Part shown: piece after piece, positions 10,921 to 20,989 of the stretch
How the letters are laid out: each line of letters starts with the position of its first letter
Numbering within the stretch: the stretch's first letter is position 1
NCBI GenBank assembly: GCA_946811695.1
Contig: OX328123.1
Span: forward strand, 146,492,337-146,556,336
Length of the DNA stretch: 64,000 nucleotides
Source of the DNA: Gonocerus acuteangulatus
Taxonomy: Eukaryota > Arthropoda > Insecta > Hemiptera > Coreidae
Direction of reading: 5' to 3'
Notes under the pieces: model-generated
What the model was told of the DNA's origin: nothing
Seen by the model: the letters and a program-made list of their open reading frames with translations, nothing else
Databases searched by the model: none
Position numbers and translations under genes: made by a program

Positions 10921-12041
10921 GGGTACGTTCATGGTGAGGATTCATTCTGCGATGCTACGATAGCTACTCCGATGAGCGCTGCCCTGATGTAAAACAAACA
11001 CATGTATTAAGGTGGGAGTGTTCATAGTGAGGATCCTTACTTCCGATGCTATTCTCGCACTCGCGCAGTGACCGCGGGGAAGAACAAATATTTTGTTTTC
11101 TCCTCGCAGTGAGGAGGGAAGCCGCGATGTGGGCCTGACTGTGATTGGTTCCTTCAAAAGGACTCTAGTGCGCAGGTCACCTACCCTCTCTCATTACTTC
11201 ATCTTGTGTGATTATTCTTTTTTTGGTTATTTCGTTGTCGAGATGAAAGAAAATTGGGTCTTTTTGCGAAGACTACATCCAGTTACTTTTGAAGTATTTA
11301 TTTAGTTAAGTGATTTATAACAGTTACTCGTACTCGCTGATAAGCTTACTGATTAGCTTACAGGTTCTTTACTGGTTATCTTCTACTACTTGACTCGTTA
11401 TCTACGGTTATAATTCATATTAGATAATGGCAAGTAATATTTATTAATAAAAAGGTTAATATGATTAAAATCAATTCTATCAACTATGAAAAAAGTTATT
11501 AAGCATTAAAGTTGACTGTTTTGCAGGTTATGAAGGATAACAAACAACGATATTTGTAAACAAACATATTTTATTCCTTTTCTCTCTCTCTTTTTTGGAT
11601 CTTTTACATTTATTAAGCAATACATGATATGCGTTTCCGCTCGCTACGCTACGCTCCACTCGCTCAAGAAGATATAAGAAAACTCTAGCCAATCCAACTC
11701 GCAATTAATAGAATTATATTAATTTAAGCGACTATAGTCTATCCAACTCGCTAAAATTAATAAGATTCCATTAATTTTTCCGAGTAAGAAACCAATCCCT
11801 TTTTCTTTGTCAGGAACATCGCGAACTAATTGTAAAGGCTCATTTTTTCTCACTAACATAAGCAGAGCTTTTTCATAAACAAAAGCTAATTCACTGTTGA
11901 AGGTTACTGTACTCCCAGCAAGAACCAATGCAATGGTGAGTCAGCATGAACACCCTCCATCGATGTAGAATACATCGGGGCAGCGCTCATCGGAGTAGCT
12001 ATCGTAGCATCGCAGAATCAATCCTCACCATGAACGTACCC
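10921..12041. mobile_element. PIF/Harbinger-like element 'Harb-0', 1121 bp, TSD TAA
   Basis: Long inverted repeats, about 75 bp, beginning GGGTACGTTCATGGTGAGGA at 10921 and ending with the complement at 12041. Flanked by TAA at 10918-10920 and 12042-12044. A 3-bp TWA duplication and ends starting with G are characteristic of PIF/Harbinger. A second degenerate copy of the repeat motif lies inside at about 11017-11090. No transposase frame is recognisable, so it is non-autonomous. Confidence 0.85.
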
Positions 12042-12122
12042 TAACACTCATCAGGTAAATGTTTAGGGGAATACGTAAGCTATCTTCATGGTATGATAAT
12101 CTGGGTTTTGGCATTTTTGATC

Positions 12123-12346
12123 CAATAAAAAACTACATTTTATAGTTAAAATTTGTTTATTTACGCCAACTTTTCGGCTTGCTAAACAAGCCTTCTTCAG
12201 GGCTATGCAGAAGAGGACAAACTCACGTTTCGTGAAGGCTACATTTCTCTGTTCAGGCTACATAGCCCTGAAGAAGGCTTGTATATGAATCCGAAACGTT
12301 GGCGTAATTAAACACATTTTAACCATAAAATGTAGTTTTTTTATTG
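12123..12346. mobile_element. Foldback MITE with CTGAAGA..CGAAA motif in both arms
   Basis: Arms 12124-12207 and 12262-12345 are near-complementary, with outer ends AATAAAAAACTACATTTTAT. Each arm holds CTGAAGAAGGCTTG followed by CCGAAA when read 5' to 3'. The outer 20 bp also occur alone near 43335-43360. Confidence 0.8.
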
Positions 12347-12459
12347 TCAACACCTTCTACATTTGAACGGTTGACTATATCTTCTCAATTAATGGTATGA
12401 TAAGTGACAGCTGAGTGTCAAGGTCCCTTGACGACGTCTTCACCTGCACTTCAACAGCT

Positions 12460-12741
12460 CATGGACGTATATAGAAAATAATTTCGGGAGGGGCTGGGAA
12501 CATTTGGGGGGGGGGGGGGGCTGAGACCATTTCCGGGACATGGAATACTACAAATTTAGAGCTTGGAATAATTTTGGGCAACTAAAACGCTGTTATACGT
12601 AAAATAAAATATTTTTTATGGACTAAGTGATGTTATTTAATTTATTTTTATGGGTTTTACGACAAGTTTTTACCATCAAATCAAAATTTCGGGGGGGGGG
12701 GGCTGGAGCCCCCTCAGCCCCCCCCCTTATGTACGCCCATG
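12460..12741 (-). mobile_element. G-MITE copy 2 (282 bp), TSD CAACAGCT
   Basis: Ends CATGGACGTATATAG and TGTACGCCCATG. Perfect 8-bp flanking duplication CAACAGCT at 12452-12459 and 12742-12749. G-runs of at least 11 bases lie near both ends. Orientation is opposite to copy 1. Confidence 0.92.
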
Positions 12742-12779
12742 CAACAGCTACCCGAAGGATGGGATAATCCTATGGTCTA

Positions 12780-13055
12780 AGATCCCGGTATACAACGACC
12801 TTCATCGAGCTGGTTAATGGATGAAAGTTATTTTATACTAAATTAATTATGTCTAAAGACAGTCCAGAATATGAATTATTATAAATTTAAAAATTAATTT
12901 TTTCAATTGCATCGGTTTGGTTAATAGACAAATTCAATACCAATCGAAAGTATGAAGCCTATAGAATATGCAAACGTTAGGTTGCCTATTTTTTCCCCGT
13001 CACAACTCTTGGGTAGGCGGGTATAAATAGGGAAGGTCGTTGTATACCGGGATCT
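12780..13055. mobile_element. Tc1/mariner-like MITE, 276 bp, TA flanked
   Basis: Inverted repeats AGATCCCGGTATACAACGAC (12780 onward) and the complement ending at 13055, flanked by TA at 12778-12779 and 13056-13057. No coding capacity. Confidence 0.8.
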
Positions 13056-13058
13056 TAG

Positions 13059-13878
13059 TGAATATAAATAAATTCGTGTAGACCACGAGTAAATCTCCTA
13101 TCACACCTCGTGCTCACAACGGTTGCAAATGAAATTTGCTGGGATTGTTTCTTACATAAATAGGCTACAACGTAATATAGGTCCCTTTGCGGCGATAGGT
13201 GGCGAACGTTTTGAAATTTGACCTGAATTAATGGTTTTAAGAAAGAAAAAATGCCATTTATGTTTTTATCTCTCTTCATTATAAATCACTGTAGGGCATT
13301 CAAGGCACACCAAGTTATTTTGAGAAAAAATATATTTGCAAATAAAAAAAAAATTGTGAAAAAAAAGTGTATATTCACGCCGAGACTGAGTAACCGTACT
13401 CACCCGTGTTTGAGGCAACACAGCCACTAAATGAATCATTAAAATAAAAAAAATAATATTAACACTGTGTAGAAGGTGACCTTTAGATGTAATGCTGAAA
13501 TTATCAGTTAAAAAAAAATTTTTTTTTTGCACCATAAGATAAGGATTGGGACCACTGTATGACAAATAGGTGCTCTCTTGTATCAATGGACTCCTAGTTG
13601 ACCAATTCTTTAATAATGCCAGCTTGGTAACCCAATCTCTGTGGCAAAAGAACTTCCTCCAAGAAAAACGACAGTTTATTATCGAGGAAGGCGATGTAAG
13701 ACTGCGTTTAGTCGAGGGGTTAATGAATGGGGAATTATTATTTCACTATTTCACTCAAAATCAGAGGCATACTCACTCCAATACTTTTGGGGTGGCGGGA
13801 ACTAAAGGGGGTGAGGGTGGTAGGAGGAGGGATAAAACATATACTTTTAACGATTTTTATGTATGCCTTATGAATACA
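13059..13878. other. Unassigned stretch
   Basis: Contains the minus-strand hAT-like end at about 13525-13557. A 133-codon open stretch at 13570-13971 has no recognisable domain and runs into the pogo-like repeat, so I do not call it a gene. Confidence 0.4.
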
Positions 13879-13879
13879 T

Positions 13880-14095
13880 ATACAGTGAAAATCGTTTATA
13901 ACGGCATCGCTTATAGCGGCGAACCGGTTATATCAGCAAAAATCTACGTCATAGTTAGGCCTGGCATATAAATGCATTGTAAATATATCGCTTATCACGT
14001 CGGCGGATATAACGGCAGGATCGGTTATAACGGCGAAATTTTGCGGATGTTCGGGCCCCCTGATCTGTTAGAACGGCGGGACGGTGTTTCCACTT
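13880..14095. mobile_element. pogo/Tigger-like MITE remnant
   Basis: Preceded by TA, it starts CAGTGAAAATCGTTTATAAC and continues with repeated TATAACGGC / GCTTATAGCGGCGAACCGG motifs, the pattern of Tigger-type termini. The right part carries AACGGCGGGAC..TTTCCACTTCTG, a weak inverted counterpart. Boundaries are approximate. Confidence 0.5.
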
Positions 14096-14390
14096 CTGAG
14101 GACCGGTCTCCCACACCTCAGACCTAGGACTCCGTGGAACTTAGTTTTATTCTGGGAACAGATGAGATGTTATTAGGGTGAAATACATTAATGTAATGTC
14201 CAAAAGGAGGTCCTTAACTATTGAGAAGGCGAATATTGTTTTATTGTTGTCTTTCGAAAGAAAATGGTTCATCCAAATAAGAAGGTTTTTCAAATACATA
14301 AGTGACTGCTTCTAACTGAATTCTCTAATCCGACTGTACCCCAGTCCCGACGACGACGAATATATATATTTATAATATATAGGTATGCAT

Positions 14391-14632
14391 CATGACCGTA
14401 TATAAGGCCCCTCCCCCGAAATTTCGATTTGATCGGTAAAAATATGTCAAAAAAATCTTAAAAATGAATTAAATAAGATCACATAGTTCAGAAAAAATAA
14501 ATTTTTCGGGTGTAATAGTATTTTAGTTGGTTAACAATTCCAAGTTCTAGATTGTTAGTATTCCATACCCCCAAAATGCTCCCAGCATTTTCCCAGCCCC
14601 CTCCCGAAATAATTTTCTATTATACGCCCATG
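14391..14632 (+). mobile_element. G-MITE copy 3 (242 bp), TSD GTATGCAT
   Basis: Ends CATGACCGTATATAAG and TATTATACGCCCATG. Perfect 8-bp duplication GTATGCAT at 14383-14390 and 14633-14640. The interior aligns with copies 1 and 4 (TTTGATCGGTAAAAAT, ATTAAATAAGATCA). Confidence 0.93.
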
Positions 14633-14693
14633 GTATGCATAGATATAGGGCGAGTCAGGCAGGGAGAGAAAACAAGAAAGATTGATTCTGATA

Positions 14694-14864
14694 GGGATCT
14701 CCCGTGGTCTAGTGGCTAGCGCCTTACCTTAGATTCATAAGCGGGAGATGGTGGGTTCGATCCCCACTGGACTTTTCTCATCCCACGGCTCCTTGGGAAA
14801 ATTCCTCGCTGAACCCTGTATATTGGCGCTAATGCCCTAGTCGAAGCGCCGTAAAAAAAAAAAA
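14694..14864 (+). mobile_element. tRNA-derived SINE, family 1 (copy S2)
   Basis: Starts GGGATCTCCCGTGGTCTAGT, with A box (TGGTCTAGTGGCTAGC), B box (GGTTCGATCCC), a body including CATCCCACGGCTC and a hairpin tail GGCGCTAATGCCCTAG..GAAGCGCC followed by poly-A. A CCTTA duplication lies in the anticodon region. Confidence 0.88.
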
Positions 14865-15757
14865 TCCAGCCATTTTGAATTAATTATTTTAATTCTGATC
14901 CATCCATTTTGAATTATTGCTATGTTCCCTTGTATGCAGGCATGTTTTACATTGTTGGATGGACAAAGAATGCCGCCCTTTAAAATTCATCAATTTAATA
15001 TTCCGTAATAGTATAAATTCATCGAAGCGGACTATGCAAACTTTGGATTATTTCCTTTTATCCGGATTTTGATATTGGAGGAAGGACATGCAATCTATAC
15101 GGTTCAGTAAAGTTGAAATTTTAGCCAGTCTGCATTTTAAATGAATTGCACATCATCCCTAATATTTTGATTGCCGCGTGGGTCAGATTCCATTTATTAA
15201 TCCTATTATTTCATTTCCCAGAATCAGCCTTTTCCGAGGCACGTGGTTAGATCGACGTAATCCCCCCCCCCGCATTTATCTTTTTTAGATTGCACTCATG
15301 ACAGAAGTTTCGAAAAATGTCTTCAAATGTGACAATTTTCTACTTTACCGATCATGATGTATGTTTATAGTTGTATTTTTCGACGCCTGAATTAGATATG
15401 AGTTTAGCGGGGAAAAAATGAACTTCCAAGCGTGATGTAATAAAACGTTTCACAAGTTTAAACACATATCATGACCGGTAAAAAAATTGTCAAATTTGAC
15501 AAATCTTCGATACAAACCCAAAGTAAAGTATCGAATGTGAAAAATGCATTTTTCATTTGCAAACTGTTCAACTCATTCGCCGTTGGGTTGATGTACGTTG
15601 TGCCAACTCTCGAAAATTAATGAATGCGCAATAAGTCTAATTAAAATATATAATAAGATAAAATGTATATAGATTCATCTATTAGGTACCAAACCACTTC
15701 TAACATTCGATAGTTAGCATGTGCATCGACTATAGCAACTTTTGGCAAATCACCACT

Positions 15758-15770
<13 letters not shown>
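14865..15770. other. Mostly unassigned; contains a small shared repeat
   Basis: At about 15395-15510, TTTAGCGGGGAAAAAA..AACACATATCATGACCGG..AATTGTCAAATTTGAC recurs at 41735-41850. Otherwise nothing recognised. Confidence 0.45.
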
Positions 15771-15834
<64 letters not shown>

Positions 15835-15842
15835 CTTGTCAA

Positions 15843-15883
<41 letters not shown>

Positions 15884-15901
15884 CATACTTGACAAGGAAT
15901 C
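15771..15901. repeat. (AT)n tracts in an inverted repeat
   Basis: AT runs at 15771-15831 and 15845-15876. ATTCCTTGTCAAGTATATAT and its complement ATACTTGACAAGGAAT (about 15831-15847 and 15884-15899) form a hairpin around the second run. Confidence 0.9.
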
Positions 15902-16557
15902 AGCAATGACGGCTGCCCTACCGTAAAAACTGCCAGTTGATGCTGTCACACCAAGAGATTTAGAGAAATGTCTTCGCAAACAGAGAATGTTGTCTTCAAT
16001 AATAATCGTGAAGAAATTATATCCGTGACAAGACTATGGTATAGCTCCAACCAGGCACACCGCTGAGAAGAAACAACGATGTGGCTGCAATAATAAATCG
16101 ACTCTGCTAACATCATTGATTGTATAGTAAAGTAAAGTAAACTGATTATTATTGTAATCATAGATTGTGGTTATTTTAATTATTTAATATTTTGAAAAAA
16201 AGAATAAGAAAATTCGTTACTTACGTACTAGCGTCAATGCAGGTTGAAAGGGATGGGTCTCAGAGAACTGGATCATCACCGGGTCAGAGAGCTGGATCAA
16301 GGAGTCGAATCAGCTTTTGCCAATATGGCGACGGGATTATTATTATTATCGGGTTGACTAGAGTTTTGATATAACCTTTAGCGAGCGAAAACGCGTAGCA
16401 CTTATATTAATAGCATAATTGCTATGCGTTTCCGCTAAAATATTTACATACATTCAAAAAGTATCCTAAAAATGAAAGAAAAAATATCTTTAAATAGAAT
16501 AAAATTTGTAATAATTAAGTAGTATCGTCGTCATTTTCGGTATCTGGTATACAGGCT
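15902..16557. other. Unassigned stretch
   Basis: Holds a short imperfect palindrome around 16380-16436 (GCGAAAACGCGTAGCA / TGCTATGCGTTTCCGC). No domain recognised in the short open stretches. Confidence 0.4.
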
Positions 16558-16565
16558 GCTTGAAG

Positions 16566-16812
16566 CACTAATGTATATAGAAAATAATCTGGGGGGGGGG
16601 GCTGTGAGCCCCTAGGGATTTGGGGTGACGGGAAAATGTTAGTGTAAAATGGTGCGTTTTAAGGTCCTCTGGACACCTAGTAGACCAGGGTAAATCCAGA
16701 AGAAAGTTTTCGTTGTTATGAGCTTTTTTTACATGAAATGTTCTCACCTAAACAACATTTCGGGGGGGGGGAGGGCAGCCCTCTCAGCCCCCCTCCCTTA
16801 GATACGCCCATG
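16566..16812 (-). mobile_element. G-MITE copy 5, subfamily with CACTA end (247 bp)
   Basis: Left end CACTAATGTATATAGAAAA, right end GATACGCCCATG. Flanks gcttgaag and ccttgaag match 7 of 8. Interior G-run of ten and C-rich segment. The interior (TAGACCAGG..TTTTCGTTGTTATGAG) is shared with copy 6 at 57049, so these two form a subfamily. Confidence 0.85.
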
Positions 16813-16820
16813 CCTTGAAG

Positions 16821-17025
16821 ATTTCAAAGGTTCTTTCACGCGTGCAACTTGAATAGCTACATTCCGTGACTGCTGTTCTAGAAAGCTGATCTTGGATGTC
16901 CGCCACATTTCTTGATGGCTCTTCCACACATTAGTGTGTATAAAGGCTTGCCGCCAGAAATAAAACTCAACATTTCCGTTCTTCATCATTCCCGGATTCT
17001 TCGCTATCAGCTGATTACATTTCAT
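16821..17025 (-). other. Unrecognised open stretch (75 codons)
   Basis: An open stretch from 17025 down to 16798, the last part inside the G-MITE end. Its composition (WRQAFIHTNVWKSHQEMWRT) is more protein-like than its surroundings, but I recognise no family. It lies between a MITE and a SINE, with no splice or promoter context that I can support. Confidence 0.25.
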
Positions 17026-17039
17026 ATATTTTCCTTCTT

Positions 17040-17213
17040 TGGGGTCTCCCGTGGTCTAATGGCTAGCGCCTTGGATTCATAAGCGGGAGATGGTGGGTTC
17101 GATTCCCAACCTCCAGCAGGAATTTTATCATCCCACGGCTCGCTGGTAAAATTCCTCGCTGCACCCTGGATGTCGGCGCTAATGACCTAGATGTAGATGC
17201 GCCGTAAAAAAAA
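17040..17213 (+). mobile_element. tRNA-derived SINE, family 1 (copy S3), TSD 12 bp
   Basis: A box GTGGTCTAATGGCTAGC, B box GGTTCGATTCC, tail GGCGCTAATGACCTAGATGT..GCGCC then poly-A. Flanked by ATTTTCCTTCTT at 17028-17039 and 17214-17225, a perfect target duplication that shows retroposition. Confidence 0.92.
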
Positions 17214-17273
17214 ATTTTCCTTCTTACTTTGGGGGGGGGGGAGGGAATCGTAAAACATACAACTCATATTCTA

Positions 17274-17458
17274 CGGGTTTCCCGTGGTCTAGTGGCTAGC
17301 GCCTTAGATTCATAACCGGGAGATGGTGGGTTCGATCCCCATCGGCGGCAGGAATTTTCTCATCCTACGGCTCGTTGGGAAAATTCCTCGTTGCACCCTG
17401 GATGTCGGTGCTAATGGCCTAGACGTCGAAGCGCCGTAAAAAAATAAATAAATAAAAA
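17274..17458 (+). mobile_element. tRNA-derived SINE, family 1 (copy S4)
   Basis: Starts GGGTTTCCCGTGGTCTAGTG, with intact A and B boxes; tail AGACGTCGAAGCGCC followed by (AAAT)n-like A-rich DNA. No clear target duplication. Confidence 0.9.
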
Positions 17459-17565
17459 CGCCTTGTGTCCCATATGCATCTAAAATATTGAGAATAACGC
17501 TTCACTTGAGTGCATCATACTACTTAATTATGCACACAAAGAATAATAATAATAATAAAAACAGG

Positions 17566-17759
17566 CGGGGTGTCCCATGGTCTAATGGCTAGCGCCTTGG
17601 ATTCATAAGCGGGAGATGGTGGGTTCGATTCCCAACCTCCGGCAGGAATTTTATCATCCCACGGCTCGCTGGTAAAATTCCTTGCTACACCCTGGACGTC
17701 GGCGCTAATGACCTAGATGTAGATGCGCCTTAAAAAAAAAATAAAAAAAAAATAAATAA
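17566..17759 (+). mobile_element. tRNA-derived SINE, family 1 (copy S5), TSD 12 bp
   Basis: Same unit as S3 (CCTCCGGCAGG body). Flanked by AATAAAAACAGG at 17554-17565 and 17760-17771. The tail GATGCGCCTT is followed by a long A-rich run. Confidence 0.92.
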
Positions 17760-17982
17760 AATAAAAACAGGCCCAGGATATTATTATTTATTTTTTTTTA
17801 TTTTTAGATTAGTGTATATTTGATTTTCGAGCCCAGATACTTGCTGCGGAGCGGCTTTTTGTGAGATGGTTGTTGCGGGCAACAGGCTTTCTATTTATAA
17901 CTTAGCACGTTCCACAGAACCTGGTTAGTATACCCAGCCTTACTGAATAATTTGTTGAAAATAACCAATATTTATACTCCCC

Positions 17983-17984
<2 letters not shown>

Positions 17985-18037
<53 letters not shown>
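17985..18037. repeat. (AT)n microsatellite
   Basis: Uninterrupted TA dinucleotides. Confidence 0.95.
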
Positions 18038-18039
<2 letters not shown>

Positions 18040-18059
18040 CCAATATTATGTATAATATA

Positions 18060-18760
18060 TTTGTGCCCAAATTTGTTCAATTGGATTGAACTGGCTGATA
18101 TGGAGGAAGTCTGCTGACTTGGTGTAATTTTCTGCTAGCCAGTTCATCCAATTCGTATACTATCTTTCTGGGCCTATTTTCTTGTACAATACGAATGCTC
18201 AATAATTCGGGCTTCAACAGATCGGGGAACCAGTTAATATTATTAAGAGTTAGCCATTCCTGAATATCAAGTTTTTTCCACCCAGACGTCGGAGCTTTGT
18301 TTTTAATAACAGTGTTATAAGGACCATTATCCATAACAATTGTTCTACCAGGGGTTACGTTATCCAACAACTTCATGAATCAATTTTTGAACACTTGTGA
18401 GCTCATCTCTTCATGATAATCCCCTCTTGTTTTTGACCTGAACAGTAACATACTGTTAGGTATGAAACTATTCGCGCTACCTGCATGGGCCATGATAAGG
18501 CGTCAACCCTTCCCAGTGGGCAGTTTTCAGGAAGCCCGAAGTGAGTTCATCTGTCCAGGATTTGCTAATCTTGTGGTCAGCTTTTATCCATGTCTCATCC
18601 AGAAATACCACTTCTTCTAAATTGCATTCTCATTTGTGAAAAATAAATGACAAGGATGTTTTTCCTACTGTAAATAATCCAGCTTCTTTGAGAGAAAATA
18701 TCAACAATTTCCTGGTGTGCCACTCTTTCCTCTCGTAGTTAGGTCGTTTATTTAATTCAC
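18060..18760 (-). pseudogene. IS630/Tc1-mariner-type DDE transposase relic
   Basis: Cut-and-paste transposase, decayed by frameshifts. On the minus strand: VFLDETWI (first catalytic D) at about 18587-18609; a 99-codon open part 18376-18077 containing IVMDNGPYN (second D), a SGWKKLDIQEWL helix and RLPPYQ; then, one frame over at 18067-18087, NPIEQIW with the catalytic E. The full DDE triad is thus visible across two or three frames. The second D and the E are about 84 residues apart, far more than the 34-41 of Tc1 and mariner. This fits the long-spacing IS630-related groups (DD82E 'Sailor'-like); that label is inference. No terminal repeats found. The (AT)n at 17985-18037 lies just downstream. 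Confidence 0.8.
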
Positions 18761-20060
18761 TTCAATTCGTACATAGTTCGAATAAAATATTGGGACATTT
18801 TTTAAAGGTTGTATTTTGGGATTTTAAGGATTGCATCAGTTAATTTAAGCCTTCCTTGTGTCAATTTTTTTTTGTAAAAACTCAAAGATTTTATGCATTA
18901 GAAAACATATTAAATAAAAAATATAAGTAAAAACGCGAATTTTTTAGAAAAATCATATATTTAAAGGGCTGTAACTTCGCCCCAAATGGACCAATCGAGT
19001 TCTTTGAGGTCTCAAAAAATTAATATTTTTAAACACTAAAAGGCAGTACCTAGGAAATAGTCGTTTATTTTTATTACCAATTTGAATAAAAATATTATAG
19101 TGTAAAATATCCTAAATTATGAGTTTTGTGGGATGTGGCTTATACAAAAAGTGCAGGGGTTTTTCTGACCCCGGATTCAGCGACCCCAAAAACGTATTGT
19201 AAACGTGATCTGGTCGTTGGGTCCGGACTTTTATTTATTTATTTATTTTTTTTTTGTGTGTGTGTGTGGCTGTGTTATTAATGAGACCTCGCCAAATTAC
19301 GAATTGAAGTACTTGTACGAATTTGCAGCTATAATTTCCTGTTAAAACCAATTTCCGATAATGTGACCTATACACGTTTGCCTCAACCCCAGCGAAATGA
19401 ACATTTCATGTCAAATGTAATGTTCGCAGCTCCCCTGATTTTGCTGAAGTCTGTGCTATTCGAACTTAACCTTATAAATATTCGGGGCATTCGAAATAGA
19501 ATCTGGTGTCCTCCAAGGTGGGTTATCTCTCACCCATCTCATTTACGTTCTTCCTAGTTTATATTTTCGCTATGTAGGATATTTCTCTGAGCAATTTTAA
19601 ATTGTTTCCATATTATTTTATTAATATATAACAGTCCCTCTTCTGTAGAGGAGTTTTTTATTGTTTGGTAAAAATTCGATGGTAAATGGAGCAATACTGT
19701 ACTAGGGTGTGGTCAGTGGAGACTTCTTTGAGATATCGATCGAACTGTCGTGCACAATGGCTTGTCACTAAATCCTTCATCACTTTTCTTATTTCAGCTG
19801 ATCCTGCCTTTTGGTGACATCAGTTGTCGTAACTTCTTTTCGACCTTCATACATACAAAATAGTTTATGAAAGAAAGGATTTTACAACGATCATCTTTAG
19901 GTACGCTTCATGGATCCAATTTTATGTTGTTATTTTTTTTTTTTTTTTTATTTTGTTTAGAGTTTCTTTTTCCTTTAAATAGAAGCAGTTAAAATAAATA
20001 TTTGGCAATAACACAACGATGAGTATCCTCTGAAATCGGGCCTCGGTAAGAAACAAGCTT
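18761..20060. other. Unassigned stretch
   Basis: AT-rich with poly-T runs at about 19232 and 19927-19946; no reading frame or repeat family recognised. Confidence 0.4.
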
Positions 20061-20074
20061 ACTTTTATACGTTA

Positions 20075-20299
20075 GTGGCCCCGAGATAAACTAACGTAGC
20101 TGACCACATAGTGATCATTAATTCATACCCACCTTAGGAAGTACCAACAATGTTTGGCTTCTTCCAAATACCTCATTATTTTTATTTTGTTTTAATTTTA
20201 CTGTTATAATCAACTTATGTAATATCTGTGTCAACAAACTTGACGATTGTATTAAATGATTTATGTACAGATTTTAAATAAATAAAAAAAAAAAAAAAA
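20075..20299 (+). mobile_element. Retroposed 3' end with poly-A, TSD ACTTTTATACGTTA
   Basis: The insert starts GTGGCCCCGAGATAAACTAA, has AATAAATAAA just before an A-run, and is flanked by a perfect 14-bp duplication ACTTTTATACGTTA at 20061-20074 and 20300-20313. This is the signature of target-primed insertion of a 5'-truncated non-LTR element or short retrocopy. No coding part remains. Confidence 0.9.
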
Positions 20300-20472
20300 A
20301 CTTTTATACGTTAAGGTAGTGGGTAAATAAAAATATCACTTAATAATCGTTGAAAAAATGTTTCTAAAGCAATAGTGCTTAAGGTCATTAAATAAATTGA
20401 AACAGTCCTGTGTTCCTGAAATAAGTCAGTGCAGTGTTTATATACTGGCTAGCATAGCCTATGAGTTATTGC

Positions 20473-20989
20473 ATATCCCCCCCAAAAATCTAACATTGAA
20501 AAAAACAGGCCAAGTTCCAGGCCTCTCCCCAAAGCAGATTGCCTATGAAAGTTATGATATCATATCATAGTACTGGGCCAAGTTTTAGGCTCTTAATACC
20601 TTGTCAAGAACCTAATACATAATACCCTCTCACTTAATTGTGGAATTCCAACTTGGCCATTTTTCGTTAAATGAAGGCTGATTTATTATAAAATTTCTGG
20701 CATTTAAAGATTCAGGCCTTTAGGGTAACGATTCAGGATTATTATAAACTCTTTGATGACTTAGAACGATCGGGCTTGTATGAAATTTATGCAACGGCCG
20801 TATGTAAGTTAACAAAAACTGGCCAAGTTGGAATTGCACATACAAGTGAGAGGGTATTATGTATTAGGTTCTTGACAAGGTATTAAGAGCCTAAAACTTG
20901 GCCCAGTACTATGATATGATATAACTTTCATAGGCAAACTGTTTTGGGAGTGGCTTGAAATTTTCAATATTAGATTTTGTGGGGGATAT
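20473..20989. mobile_element. Foldback element, 517 bp
   Basis: Arms of about 190 bp (20473-20665 and 20812-20989) pair along their length, for example GGGCCAAGTTTTAGGCTCTT against AAGAGCCTAAAACTTGGCCC. Outer ends ATATCCCCCCCAAAA and TTTTGTGGGGGATAT. No coding capacity and no convincing target duplication. Confidence 0.85.

Noticed and set aside
8199..13557. A single 5.3-kb hAT element with CAGTGGTCCCAATCC ends
   Set aside because: The 8-bp flanks differ and complete independent elements with their own duplications fill the interval; two fragments are more likely.
13570..13971. 133-codon gene
   Set aside because: No domain, and the last third lies in the pogo-like repeat.
17040..17120. Functional tRNA gene
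   Set aside because: A and B boxes are present, but the anticodon stem has mismatches, the unit continues into a non-tRNA body with poly-A, and it is repeated with target duplications.
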